A stretch of 64,000 nt of DNA from a bacterium (GTDB taxonomy: Bacteria; Bacteroidota; Bacteroidia; NS11-12g; UBA955): positions 2,547-66,546 of the forward strand of contig JAQSCZ010000114.1 of the NCBI GenBank assembly GCA_029945665.1, written 5' to 3'. Made by a program: the position numbers and the translations under genes. The notes beneath the pieces were generated by a model. The model searched no databases, was not told the DNA's origin, and worked only from the letters and a program-made list of their open reading frames with translations. Numbering within the stretch: the first letter of the stretch is position 1; every line of letters starts with the position of its first letter. This document shows, piece by piece, positions 34,561 through 43,330 of the stretch.

Positions 34561-35918
34561 TCTTAAACAGCCTTTATGTTTTCTTTCATTATGCCTTTTT
34601 TGTTTGTGCCTATCAATTGGGTATAAAAAAGGGCTCTAAAATCAATTATTCGGGAAAAAGTTTAGTTGATAGGCCTCAAGGAAGCCATAGACTTATAGAT
34701 GGCAATCAATTGGGTTTATTAGTCATCCCAATATTTTATTATAGGTTATTATTTAATATTTTCCTTTTGCCATCTAAAAAAGTTTCTGTTACTCAGGACA
34801 ATGGTATTGGGTTGTACGATGAGGCCAACAGTGAAACCCCAAGATTGGATTTTATTCATAAAATGTCGGGGCAAATTCCGGGAATATACATTAATAAGCA
34901 AGAGCTTATGAATTATGAATTACCGACTGGTATCAAGTTAATATTGGGCGTAATTTATTTTTGGATTTGTTTGTTGTTATTGCCATTCACGTTGTCCAAA
35001 AACAGACAATTATATGCTTTACTAATTCATGAAATATATGAGTTATCTGTTTTATTTGTGATTGTTAAAAAACATAAAATTAAACATTTATATTATTCTT
35101 GCATTTTTGAAAAAGACTCTAATGCAGCAACCTATCTATTACAAAAGAAACATATTTATGTTACTAAAAATCCATCTGAAGATCCTTTGTACTTTCACAA
35201 TCAATTTATAATAGCAGATGAGTTGGGAATTTGTAACCCTTATCAATGGGAGGAATTGGAGGCATATAGTTCAAGCATTTTTGTTAAAAAATTCAATCAA
35301 TGGTTACCTGAACAATATGAACCATTGTTAACACAAAATTTAGACCAAGGGGATGGTAGTAATAAAAATGTCATTGGGTATTATTCAGGCGCATCTTGGT
35401 TAAATAAACACCTAAAAAATAATTTAACCTCGGATGCCTATAATCCTTATAAAGCAGAAGAAGAGCTAATTACATATCTTGCGGAGTTTTTAAAAAATAA
35501 CACAAAATTAACGCTTAAGATTTTTTTACATCCTTTGGAAAAGAAAGTAGAGTATATAGAATTAAGTAGAAAGCATTATAGCGATAAGTTCCAAGGTACA
35601 AACTATGAAGTTGCAGATATAACCAAATCTAATTATGAAATGTTCAATGAATGTAACATAGCAATTACAATATTTTCTGGATTAATGATTTATAGATTTT
35701 ACAGGGGCCTTAAGGGCATCTTTTACAATCCTTATTTCCCTAATTATCCCCTACATGGAAGTACTTTCGCCAAAATAAGCTCAAAAAATAGGGAACAATT
35801 ATTTAGCCAAATAAATGAAATACATTCCATGAACAATGAAGATTTTAATATTATTAAACTGAAGGGGATGTATCAATGGGAGAAAGTACTGAATGAAAAG
35901 AATGTTCTTTTGAATTAA
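34557..35918 (+). CDS. Unassigned GT-like protein coupled to the nonulosonate genes
   Basis: 453 residues. I do not recognise the family. There are hydrophobic segments near 5-20 and 125-150. The second half has a GT-B-like pattern: NVIGYYSGASWLNKHL near 275, then LKIFLHPLEKKVEY with an HP pair near 325, then NIAITIFSGLMIYRFYRGLKGIFYNP near 365. Bacterial sialyltransferases and polysialyltransferases carry an HP motif followed by a Ser/Thr motif, so a role as the nonulosonate transferase is a reasonable guess from motif and from the 4-base overlap with neuC. Not certain. Confidence 0.5.
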   Translation: MILNSLYVFFHYAFFVCAYQLGIKKGSKINYSGKSLVDRPQGSHRLIDGNQLGLLVIPIFYYRLLFNIFLLPSKKVSVTQDNGIGLYDEANSETPRLDFIHKMSGQIPGIYINKQELMNYELPTGIKLILGVIYFWICLLLLPFTLSKNRQLYALLIHEIYELSVLFVIVKKHKIKHLYYSCIFEKDSNAATYLLQKKHIYVTKNPSEDPLYFHNQFIIADELGICNPYQWEELEAYSSSIFVKKFNQWLPEQYEPLLTQNLDQGDGSNKNVIGYYSGASWLNKHLKNNLTSDAYNPYKAEEELITYLAEFLKNNTKLTLKIFLHPLEKKVEYIELSRKHYSDKFQGTNYEVADITKSNYEMFNECNIAITIFSGLMIYRFYRGLKGIFYNPYFPNYPLHGSTFAKISSKNREQLFSQINEIHSMNNEDFNIIKLKGMYQWEKVLNEKNVLLN

Positions 35919-35967
35919 AAGCCTTTCATTTTTTCTATTTCATTCTATATGATAGTTTATTTAAGTT

Positions 35968-37185
35968 ATGTCTGATAAAAATACACTCATTCTTTTAACC
36001 CATCAATTTCCGTTTTTTAACGGAGAGGATTTTTTGAATGACGAACTTGAGGTTATAGCACCATTTTTTGATAAGGTGGTAATATATCCGAGCAGAAAAA
36101 ATAAAGGCAAGATACCAACAAGTAATTTGCCTGGTAATGTTGAAGTTCTCACACTTGAAAATTATACCTTTAAAGGACGTACCATCCGATTTGGAATTTT
36201 AATTGGACAAATACTTAAAAAGGAATTTATAAGGTCGCCATCCGCAAAATTCTTTTTTTCAACGCTTAGATTCAATTTATCATTACTAAAACAATGCTAT
36301 TTGAAAGCGCTTGCCATTGGTAACCAACTAAAGTCAGATGAAAAAAGTTTTATTTATTCTTACTGGTGTGATGATCTTGCGTTAATAGGTTCTTTTTTAA
36401 AGTTAAATAATCCAAGTGTTGTTTTTATTTCTAGGGCACACGGTTTTGATGTTTTTGAGGAACAATCAAAATATCAACATATTTTTTTTCGGCCTTTTCA
36501 ATTGTCTATGCTAGACATGCTATGCGCCGTTTCACAAGCTGGATCGATACATTTGAAAAATATGAATCCTGAATTTGCAGACAAAATTAACTTTCGATAT
36601 TTGGGTATCAAAAGTAATACGGTCAGTTTCTTTGAGGAATCAGAGGTTGTAAAATTGGTTTCATGTTCGCATGTAAGATCAATTAAACGTTTGTATTTAT
36701 TGATAGATGTGCTTAAGTTGGTTAAAGGTATTAAAATAGAATGGCATGTGATTGGTGATGGGTCCGGTCTTTCAGAACTTAAGCAGTTATCAGAGAAATT
36801 GCCAGACAATTGTGAAATAATATTTTATGGACATTTGAGTATAGATAAAATACATGCTTTATATGAAAGCAAACACTTTGATTTTTTGGTGAGTTTAAGC
36901 ACAAGTGAAGGCTTACCTGTAAGCATGATGGAAGCGATTAGTCACGGCATACCAATCATATCTACTAATGTTGGGGGTTGTGTAGAAATTGTAAATTCAA
37001 CAACTGGGCACCTCATTCCTAAAGATTTTTCAAATGAACTACTAGCGAGCCTAATTTTAAATTGCAAATCAGATAAATTTAATAATAAAAAAGCGAGAAA
37101 AGCAATTGTTGATTTTTGGAAGGGAAATTTCTTTTATAAGGCTAATTATACAATTTTTGCCAAAGACATACTTGCATTAAAGTAG
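35968..37185 (+). CDS. Family 4 glycosyltransferase
   Basis: 405 residues. C-terminal donor domain: LVSCSHVRSIKRLYLLIDVL, WHVIGDGSGLSEL, then STSEGLPVSMMEAISHGIPIISTNVGG with the E-x7-E pair. Paralog of the GT4 at 20768 with shared SYW-D and SRAHGFD motifs. It probably adds one residue of the repeat unit. Gap of 49 bp before it and 23 bp before hisH. Confidence 0.82.
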   Translation: MSDKNTLILLTHQFPFFNGEDFLNDELEVIAPFFDKVVIYPSRKNKGKIPTSNLPGNVEVLTLENYTFKGRTIRFGILIGQILKKEFIRSPSAKFFFSTLRFNLSLLKQCYLKALAIGNQLKSDEKSFIYSYWCDDLALIGSFLKLNNPSVVFISRAHGFDVFEEQSKYQHIFFRPFQLSMLDMLCAVSQAGSIHLKNMNPEFADKINFRYLGIKSNTVSFFEESEVVKLVSCSHVRSIKRLYLLIDVLKLVKGIKIEWHVIGDGSGLSELKQLSEKLPDNCEIIFYGHLSIDKIHALYESKHFDFLVSLSTSEGLPVSMMEAISHGIPIISTNVGGCVEIVNSTTGHLIPKDFSNELLASLILNCKSDKFNNKKARKAIVDFWKGNFFYKANYTIFAKDILALK

Positions 37186-37208
37186 ATTTAAATTTATAAA
37201 TTATAGGA

Positions 37209-37823
37209 ATGATAACTATTGTAAATTACGGTTTAGGAAATCTGGGAAGCATAGAAAATATGTTAAAGAATTTAGGACTTACAGAAGTCCGGGTATCTTC
37301 TAATCATGAAGAAATTCTTAATTCAGATAAATTGATTTTACCTGGAGTCGGTGCGTTTGATGCTGGAATGGAGAGAATAGTCGACAGTGGTCTTATACAA
37401 GCATTAAATACTGCTGTATTAATTGATCGAAAACCAGTTTTAGGCATTTGTCTTGGAATGCAATTAATGTGCAATGGAAGTGAAGAAGGAAAACTTAATG
37501 GACTAGGTTGGATTGATGCGGATGCCGTTAAATTTAATTTCGACAGCTTTGAAATGAAGGTTCCACACATGGGCTGGAATTATGTCAATGTGTTAGATAA
37601 AGGCTTAGAAATGTGTTTGCCAACCCCATCAAAATTCTATTTTGTGCATTCTTATTTTGTAAAATGCAAAAGAAAAGAAGATGAAATAATAACATGTAAT
37701 TATGGTCACGAGTTTGTTGCAGGGTTTAAAAAAGATAATATAATGGGTGTTCAGTTTCATCCTGAGAAAAGTCATAAATACGGCTTGGCCATATTAAAAT
37801 ATTTTACTGACGATAACTTATAA
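37209..37823 (+). CDS. hisH: HisH-like glutamine amidotransferase (glycan amidotransferase subunit)
   Basis: 204 residues of class I glutamine amidotransferase. Cys81 in GICLGMQLMC is the nucleophile, the oxyanion strand LPGVGAFDAG lies near 44-53 and the His/Glu of the triad are in QFHPEKSH near 187. It supplies ammonia from glutamine through the HisF-like partner. With HisF2 and a WbpG-type protein downstream and no other his genes, the role is in sugar amidation as in Pseudomonas O5 and pseudaminic acid loci, not histidine synthesis. Confidence 0.82.
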   Translation: MITIVNYGLGNLGSIENMLKNLGLTEVRVSSNHEEILNSDKLILPGVGAFDAGMERIVDSGLIQALNTAVLIDRKPVLGICLGMQLMCNGSEEGKLNGLGWIDADAVKFNFDSFEMKVPHMGWNYVNVLDKGLEMCLPTPSKFYFVHSYFVKCKRKEDEIITCNYGHEFVAGFKKDNIMGVQFHPEKSHKYGLAILKYFTDDNL

Positions 37824-37836
37824 ACCAAAATAAGCT

Positions 37837-38613
37837 ATGCTACAATCCCGCGCAATTCCATGTTTGCTTTTAAATGAAAATGGTTTATATAAAACTATTC
37901 GGTTTAAAAATCCGCAATATATAGGCGACCCTATAAATGCGGTAAAAATATTTAATGAAAAGGAAGTAGACGAATTAATGGTTCTTGATATTACAGCAAC
38001 GAAACAGAAGCGGGAACCTAATTACGAACTATTAAAAAATATGGCTAGTGAGTGTTTTATGCCTTTGGCTTATGGAGGAGGGATTACCAATTTTTCACAA
38101 GCAGCTAAGTTATTTGAAATTGGGATTGAAAAAATAGCTATAAATTCTATTGCAACTAGTAGACCAGAATTAATAACAGAAATTACTAAAGTATACGGCA
38201 GTCAAAGTGTAATTGTGAGCATTGATACTAGAAAGAATTTATGGGGTAAATATGGCATTTACATTGATGGGGGTTCAAAAAATACAGGACTAGATTTATT
38301 TGATTATTTAAGAAAGGTAGAATCAATAGGCGCAGGCGAATTATTGATAACAGATATAGATAGGGAAGGCACTTGGAGTGGTTTTAATCTTGAACTCTTA
38401 ACATCAATTACCTCATCAGCTAGAATACCTGTAATTATTAGTGGAGGATGTGGAAGTTTGAAGGACATTGTTGATGCTGTTATTATTGGAAAAGCAAGTG
38501 GTGTAGCAATTGGTAGCATGGCCGTTTTCCAGAAAAAAGGAATGGGTGTATTGTTAAGCTTTCCAAAAAGTGCCGAACTTGAAAAGATTTTGGATAAAAG
38601 TGGGAGCCATTAA
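37837..38613 (+). CDS. hisF: HisF-like cyclase homolog lacking Asp11 (HisF2 type)
   Basis: 258-residue TIM barrel. The N-terminus reads PCLLLN where true HisF has PCLDV, so catalytic Asp11 is Leu11; Asp130 is kept in VIVSIDTRKN. Both residues are needed for imidazole glycerol phosphate formation, so that reaction is unlikely. HisF2/WbuZ proteins in O-antigen loci keep the barrel as an ammonia tunnel between HisH and the N-acetyl sugar amidotransferase. Phosphate-binding loops GGG and SGGCG remain. 13 bp after hisH. Confidence 0.83.
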   Translation: MLQSRAIPCLLLNENGLYKTIRFKNPQYIGDPINAVKIFNEKEVDELMVLDITATKQKREPNYELLKNMASECFMPLAYGGGITNFSQAAKLFEIGIEKIAINSIATSRPELITEITKVYGSQSVIVSIDTRKNLWGKYGIYIDGGSKNTGLDLFDYLRKVESIGAGELLITDIDREGTWSGFNLELLTSITSSARIPVIISGGCGSLKDIVDAVIIGKASGVAIGSMAVFQKKGMGVLLSFPKSAELEKILDKSGSH

Positions 38614-38654
38614 TAAATAAAATAGAATTTAACTAGTGTAAAACGAAAACAAAT

Positions 38655-38813
38655 ATGTGTGGATTATTAGCCTATTTTCAAAAACAACCATTCGATAGAA
38701 CCACGATAAATGACATCTATCAATCACTTCAATTAATCAATCACCGAAGCCCTGATGCTGAAGGTGCTATGCTCAATGAAATTACCAATTTACTAATGAA
38801 GGAAGTTGGGTAA
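38655..38813 (+). pseudogene. asnB: Truncated asparagine synthase (52-residue N-terminal fragment)
   Basis: An ORF of 52 codons beginning MCGLLAYFQ with Cys2 and continuing INHRSPDAEGAML, the match to NHRGPD-x-EG of AsnB glutaminase domains (Gly replaced by Ser). It then ends in an unrelated-looking tail and TAA. The remaining roughly 550 residues are absent: the next gene starts at 38901. It is a remnant of an AsnB gene between hisF and the WbpG gene, probably left when the amidotransferase or next asnB was inserted. Confidence 0.7.
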
Positions 38814-38900
38814 ATCTCAAACAATGAATTTATCAATTATTCAGTTGCCACATAACTGAATAAGCATAGATGACAGAGATTACACTATTACAAAATTAAT

Positions 38901-40046
38901 ATGACAATAAAGAAACAAGAAATTATTGAGTGTTCTCATTGTGTGCTCGATACACATGACGATCCAACAATGACATTTGATGCCAATGGTGTATGTAATT
39001 ATTGCAGAAATTATAAAAAAAACTATGTAGATAATGCAATCACTTTAGAGGAAAAAAGGCAAATATTAGAGCGTCAGTTAAACCTCATCAAAAACGCTAA
39101 GAATGGCCCTTACGATACAATACTTGGGGTGTCCGGAGGTGTCGACAGTACCTATGCAGCCTATGTTTGTAAGCAATTGGGTTTAAATCCGCTTTTGGTG
39201 CATTTTGACAATGGGTGGAACAGTGAACAAGCGGTTAGCAATATTGAACAAATCACAAAGAATACGGGTTTTGATTTATACACCTATGTTGTGGATTGGC
39301 CTGAATTCAGAGACCTACAACTTGCTTATATCAAAGCGTCTGTGTTGGACTGGGAAATACCATCGGACCATGGTTTTTTTGCCATATTGTATCGACTGGC
39401 AAATAAATTTAATATCAAATACATTTTAACAGGCCACAACCATCAAACAGAAGCAATTCTGCCTAAAACTATGCGCCATAATAAAATGGATGTAGACAAC
39501 ATCATTGACATTCATAAACAATTCGGAAAGTTGCCTATAAAAACGTATCCATTATTAGGTTTTTGGAGATTCAATTACTATCTAAGGATAAAGAAAATTG
39601 AACGATTCAATTTACTCGAATATATTGAAGAATATAATAAAGACAAGGCAAAACAAATCATAATTAAAGAAATGGGATGGAAGGATTATGGCGGTAAGCA
39701 CTATGAATCAATTTTTACAAGATTTTATCAGGGGTACGTTTTAAAAGAAAAATTTGGATTTGAAAAGAGGAAAGCACATCTCGCCAATCTTATTTGCAGT
39801 GGTCAGATTACCAAGGAAGAAGCAAAAGCTGAATTAGCTTTGCCGGTTTACAATGAAACAGTTTACAAAGTTGACAGGAATTTTGTACTTAAAAAACTTG
39901 GTTTAAATGAAGAGCAATTTCAAGCCATGATGAACGAGCCAGTGCGTTCACATCTGGAATTTAAATCTTATATGAAAGGTTTGTACCTAAAGCACGAAAA
40001 ATTCATGCGTACGATAAAACCGATAACAAAATTATTTAAAAAATAA
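38901..40046 (+). CDS. wbpG: N-acetyl sugar amidotransferase (WbpG/PseA-like)
   Basis: 381 residues. A zinc-knuckle-like N-terminus has C11, C14, C32 and C35 (CSHC, CNYC), and a PP-loop SGGVDST at 78-84 binds ATP. The family converts an N-acetyl group to N-acetimidoyl (acetamidino), using ammonia from HisH via HisF, for ManNAc3NAmA in Pseudomonas and acetamidino-pseudaminic acid in Campylobacter. In this locus the acceptor could be the nonulosonate made by the cassette at 29-34.6 kb or another amino sugar. Both options are inference. Confidence 0.86.
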   Translation: MTIKKQEIIECSHCVLDTHDDPTMTFDANGVCNYCRNYKKNYVDNAITLEEKRQILERQLNLIKNAKNGPYDTILGVSGGVDSTYAAYVCKQLGLNPLLVHFDNGWNSEQAVSNIEQITKNTGFDLYTYVVDWPEFRDLQLAYIKASVLDWEIPSDHGFFAILYRLANKFNIKYILTGHNHQTEAILPKTMRHNKMDVDNIIDIHKQFGKLPIKTYPLLGFWRFNYYLRIKKIERFNLLEYIEEYNKDKAKQIIIKEMGWKDYGGKHYESIFTRFYQGYVLKEKFGFEKRKAHLANLICSGQITKEEAKAELALPVYNETVYKVDRNFVLKKLGLNEEQFQAMMNEPVRSHLEFKSYMKGLYLKHEKFMRTIKPITKLFKK

Positions 40047-40072
40047 TTGATAAAATGAAGGCCGTTTTTGCG

Positions 40073-40095
40073 TCATAAAAATAGTTTTTTTATGA
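40073..40095 (+). terminator. Weak AT-rich hairpin after wbpG
   Basis: TCATAAAAA (40073-40081) pairs with TTTTTATGA (40087-40095) over 9 bp. It lies 27 bp after the stop codon, in the 166-bp gap before the next gene. A weak bidirectional terminator is possible. Confidence 0.35.
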
Positions 40096-40212
40096 TTAAA
40101 ATCAATCAGACCTAAATATTATTTTAAGTAAGGTATAAACTTTACTCAAATGTCTACCCTCTGAAAACGTGATCAGGATGGTAATTTAACAATTAAAAAC
40201 GTAATTTAGAAA

Positions 40213-42072
40213 ATGTGTGGAATATTAACTATATATAAGAAAGAAGGAATAGGCCGATCTGACCTGGATTCATCACTGAAATCCTTAAATATAATTAAGC
40301 ATAGAGGTCCTGATGGGGAAGGACTTATTTTGATTAATACTAAAAATCAAGAATATGAGGTTATTTTAACTGCCGATACTCCTAAAGGTATTTCAGGTAT
40401 TGGAATAGAAGAAATTGATTTTAATAAGGGATATGATTTGTTATTAGCCCACAGACGCTTATCTATTTTTGATTTGAGTATAAAAGGCCATCAACCATTA
40501 TTCTATAAAGAACAAGTCATTGTATTTAATGGTGAGATATATAATTTTCATGAATTAAAGGAAATTTTGATTGAAACAGGCTATACCTTTACAAGTGGCA
40601 CAGATACAGAAGTTATCTTAGCTGCCTATAACCACTGGGGTAAGGATTGTTTTGCGAAATTTAATGGCATGTGGTCTTTGGCAATTTACAATCTAAAAAC
40701 CGGTGAATTGACTGTATCTAATGATAGGTATGGTGTAAAACCGTTATATTATTTTATTGAAGATCAAAATTTTATATTAATGTCTGAACCAAAACAAATA
40801 TTGGCATTTCCTGAAAAGATGAGAGGAATAAATACACGGGCCGTTAATATCTTTATGGATTTGGGATACCTATTTATTGACCATGGAACTTTTTTCAAAG
40901 ATATATTTCGTTTTCCCATTGCAAGTCATTATTGTTTTAAAGCAGGTGAAAAAAACTTGTCTTTTATTAAAGGACCTGAGAAGTTTTATGTTTTACCCAA
41001 TATTATTAAAAATGATATTTCGCAAGCAGAAGTTATAAAAACTTTTAAAAAGTTATTTTCAGACGCGGTAAAAATTAGACTAAGGTCGGATGTCAAGTTG
41101 GGTATAGCGTTATCTGGAGGATTGGATTCAACATCTATAGCATTTGTGGCTAAAGAGGTATTGCAGAATCATAATTTTACCACATTTTCAGTAATTGCCG
41201 AAAAGGGATCTGAAGGCGATGAGTCATATTATATTAATCTTGCGAACAAACAACTAGACTCAGAAAATATTCAAGTTAATCCTCTGTATGACTTTAATAA
41301 AGAGTCCTTTCTTAATCAGATTTATCAAATTGGGTCACCTGTAGCCGATACTTCATTTTTTGCACAGTATATACTTAACAAAGTCATCAAGAAAAATGGA
41401 GTGACAGTGCTATTAACTGGTCAAGGTGGAGATGAAATACTAGCTGGCTATCACCATCATTTTTATAAATACACCAGCGAACTTTTCAGACAAGGGAAAA
41501 TCATTAAAGGCATTAAAGAAATAAACAAATGGTCGAAATTAAAGGGAAAAAGTAAAAGGAGTGTTTTAAATTCTGCATTTTTTGATTTTTATTTAACAAC
41601 TAAGACTAAACTTGGTTTATCTAAATTTCCCTTTGATTTTCAAAATAAGATATTTTCAACGAAAAGATTAATTGATTTTTTAAAACTCGAAATTGAAATG
41701 CTGCAATTACCTTATTTTCTTCTTGCAGATGATAGGTTTAGTATGGCTTCTGCTGTGGAGACCAGAAATCCATTTTTAGATTATCGATTGGTGGACTTTG
41801 TTTTTAGTTTGCCCAATCAATATAAAATTCGTGATGGCTGGCAAAAATGGCTTTTAAGAGAAACCATGAGCGAAATGCCAGATGAAATCCGATACAGAAA
41901 GGACAAAAAGGGTTTTACAACGCCTATGCAATCTTGGATTGCATCTAATCAGGAAATGTTGAATTCACTGGCTTTAGTCAGCGATCAATATTTTCCAGAG
42001 CATATTTCCAAGCCTCTTTTTAAGCGGGCTGCAATGGGCGCTTGGATTCAAAATTTTATAATAAAAAATTGA
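40213..42072 (+). CDS. asnB: Asparagine synthase (glutamine-hydrolysing), second complete copy
   Basis: 619 residues. MCGILTIYKK supplies Cys2, KHRGPDGEG and FNGEIYNF form the glutaminase site, and the PP-loop SGGLDST lies at 301-307, with a C-terminal ETRNPFLDYRLVDF segment. An insert near 50-70 (TKNQEYEVILTADTPKG) distinguishes it from the copies at 21982 and 57913. It probably amidates a uronate or nonulosonate carboxyl. It overlaps the next GT by 4 bases if the TTG at 42069 is used. Confidence 0.83.
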   Translation: MCGILTIYKKEGIGRSDLDSSLKSLNIIKHRGPDGEGLILINTKNQEYEVILTADTPKGISGIGIEEIDFNKGYDLLLAHRRLSIFDLSIKGHQPLFYKEQVIVFNGEIYNFHELKEILIETGYTFTSGTDTEVILAAYNHWGKDCFAKFNGMWSLAIYNLKTGELTVSNDRYGVKPLYYFIEDQNFILMSEPKQILAFPEKMRGINTRAVNIFMDLGYLFIDHGTFFKDIFRFPIASHYCFKAGEKNLSFIKGPEKFYVLPNIIKNDISQAEVIKTFKKLFSDAVKIRLRSDVKLGIALSGGLDSTSIAFVAKEVLQNHNFTTFSVIAEKGSEGDESYYINLANKQLDSENIQVNPLYDFNKESFLNQIYQIGSPVADTSFFAQYILNKVIKKNGVTVLLTGQGGDEILAGYHHHFYKYTSELFRQGKIIKGIKEINKWSKLKGKSKRSVLNSAFFDFYLTTKTKLGLSKFPFDFQNKIFSTKRLIDFLKLEIEMLQLPYFLLADDRFSMASAVETRNPFLDYRLVDFVFSLPNQYKIRDGWQKWLLRETMSEMPDEIRYRKDKKGFTTPMQSWIASNQEMLNSLALVSDQYFPEHISKPLFKRAAMGAWIQNFIIKN

Positions 42073-43316
42073 ATCCTGAAAAACTTCTCATCATTTGTTA
42101 TTCTTTTCCGCCTGCTCCGGGAATAGGTGGAAGAAGATGGGCTAAATTTGCCAATTATTTGCACCGCTCGGGTTTGGATATTCAGGTACTTTCTGCTCAA
42201 TACAATGGCAGCGAAAAATCTGAATGGCAGAAAGATATCCTTGCATTGGAAAAAGATAATCGCTTAAATTATTTTAACCCAAATTACCCAGGCATTCTTC
42301 AATCAGTGCCTGAAAATTGGATTCAAAAATTCAAATATCATTTTGAATTAAGAGTGCTTAAGAAACGGGTAAGGGGTAATTTTTACGACAGGTCTAGTCT
42401 GTGTAAAAAAAGTTTACTTACCTCTGTAGAAAAGTTTGTAAAACAAGGTTACATCAATATTATTATTTCAGTAGGTCCGTTTTATTATTCAAAGTATTTA
42501 CTCGAAATAAAAAAGACGCACCCGCAGGTAAAATTGTTTCTGGATGTTCGCGATCCATGGACCAATAATAAAACAGCCTTTGGGTATTGGAACCTCACAA
42601 AGAAAAGGTTTGCCATTGAGAAACAAGCAGAAACTGAAGTAGCCAATGGTTATGATAAAATATTCACTGTTGCAGACGAGATGGGAGATTATTTTATTAA
42701 AGAATATGGATTAAATAAACATAAAGTAATCACCATTAAAAATGGATTTGATACCGCTGATTTTGCGCATGTAAAGTTAAAAAAAAGCGAAAAAAATAGA
42801 TTGTTATTTACGGGTAATTTATATCAAAAAGCTGAAAAAAGTTTTCTCATATTAGTTGATCAACTAAAAAAGCTAAAATCAGAAAATTCTGATTTTTTCA
42901 AACATTATGAATGCCATTTTTATGGAGAAATACACCCTTCGTTTGCCACTTATTTTTCACCTGAAATAAATCTTTTTTTTCATGGAAGAATTCCACTAAA
43001 CGAAGTATTCATTAAAATTTCAGAATCAGTTGCCTGCTTATTGTTTCTAACAGATGATTTAAATTTTTCATTTAGTACAAAGTTTTATGAATATTTGTCG
43101 CAAAAAAAACCAATAATAGTATTCTCATTACCTGGCCCAACGGGTATATTCATAGAAACACAGAACCTCGGTAAACAAGCAAATGCTGATAATTTAATAG
43201 CCATTCTAAAGGAAGTTGAAAGTGAGTCATTCTATCAAGGTGAATTAGATATTGCCGAGTTTGATGTAAAAAATTTAACAAACAAATTATTAATCGAAAT
43301 AGGATTTAAGGATTAA
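42069..43316 (+). CDS. Family 4-like glycosyltransferase
   Basis: 415 residues. The TTG at 42069 gives a TTGA overlap with the asnB stop and starts the protein just before the first strand (KLLIICYSFPPAPGIGGRRWAKFANYL), the usual opening of GT4. The frame is open back to a TTG at 42042, a less likely start. Donor domain: RLLFTGNLYQKAEK near 255 and FYEYLSQKKPIIVFS near 347. FPP-x-x-GIGGRR is the acceptor-side glycine loop. Donor unknown. Confidence 0.75.
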   Translation: MNPEKLLIICYSFPPAPGIGGRRWAKFANYLHRSGLDIQVLSAQYNGSEKSEWQKDILALEKDNRLNYFNPNYPGILQSVPENWIQKFKYHFELRVLKKRVRGNFYDRSSLCKKSLLTSVEKFVKQGYINIIISVGPFYYSKYLLEIKKTHPQVKLFLDVRDPWTNNKTAFGYWNLTKKRFAIEKQAETEVANGYDKIFTVADEMGDYFIKEYGLNKHKVITIKNGFDTADFAHVKLKKSEKNRLLFTGNLYQKAEKSFLILVDQLKKLKSENSDFFKHYECHFYGEIHPSFATYFSPEINLFFHGRIPLNEVFIKISESVACLLFLTDDLNFSFSTKFYEYLSQKKPIIVFSLPGPTGIFIETQNLGKQANADNLIAILKEVESESFYQGELDIAEFDVKNLTNKLLIEIGFKD

Positions 43317-43330
43317 GCAAAGTGAAATAA

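Noticed and set aside
37209-38613. Histidine biosynthesis operon
   Set aside because: Only hisH and hisF homologs are present, HisF lacks Asp11, and a WbpG-type amidotransferase is next; a glycan role is favoured.
40028-40046. AATTATTT/AAATAATT inverted repeat at the wbpG stop
   Set aside because: It is made only of A and T within lysine/asparagine codons, and such short symmetries are expected by chance in this composition.
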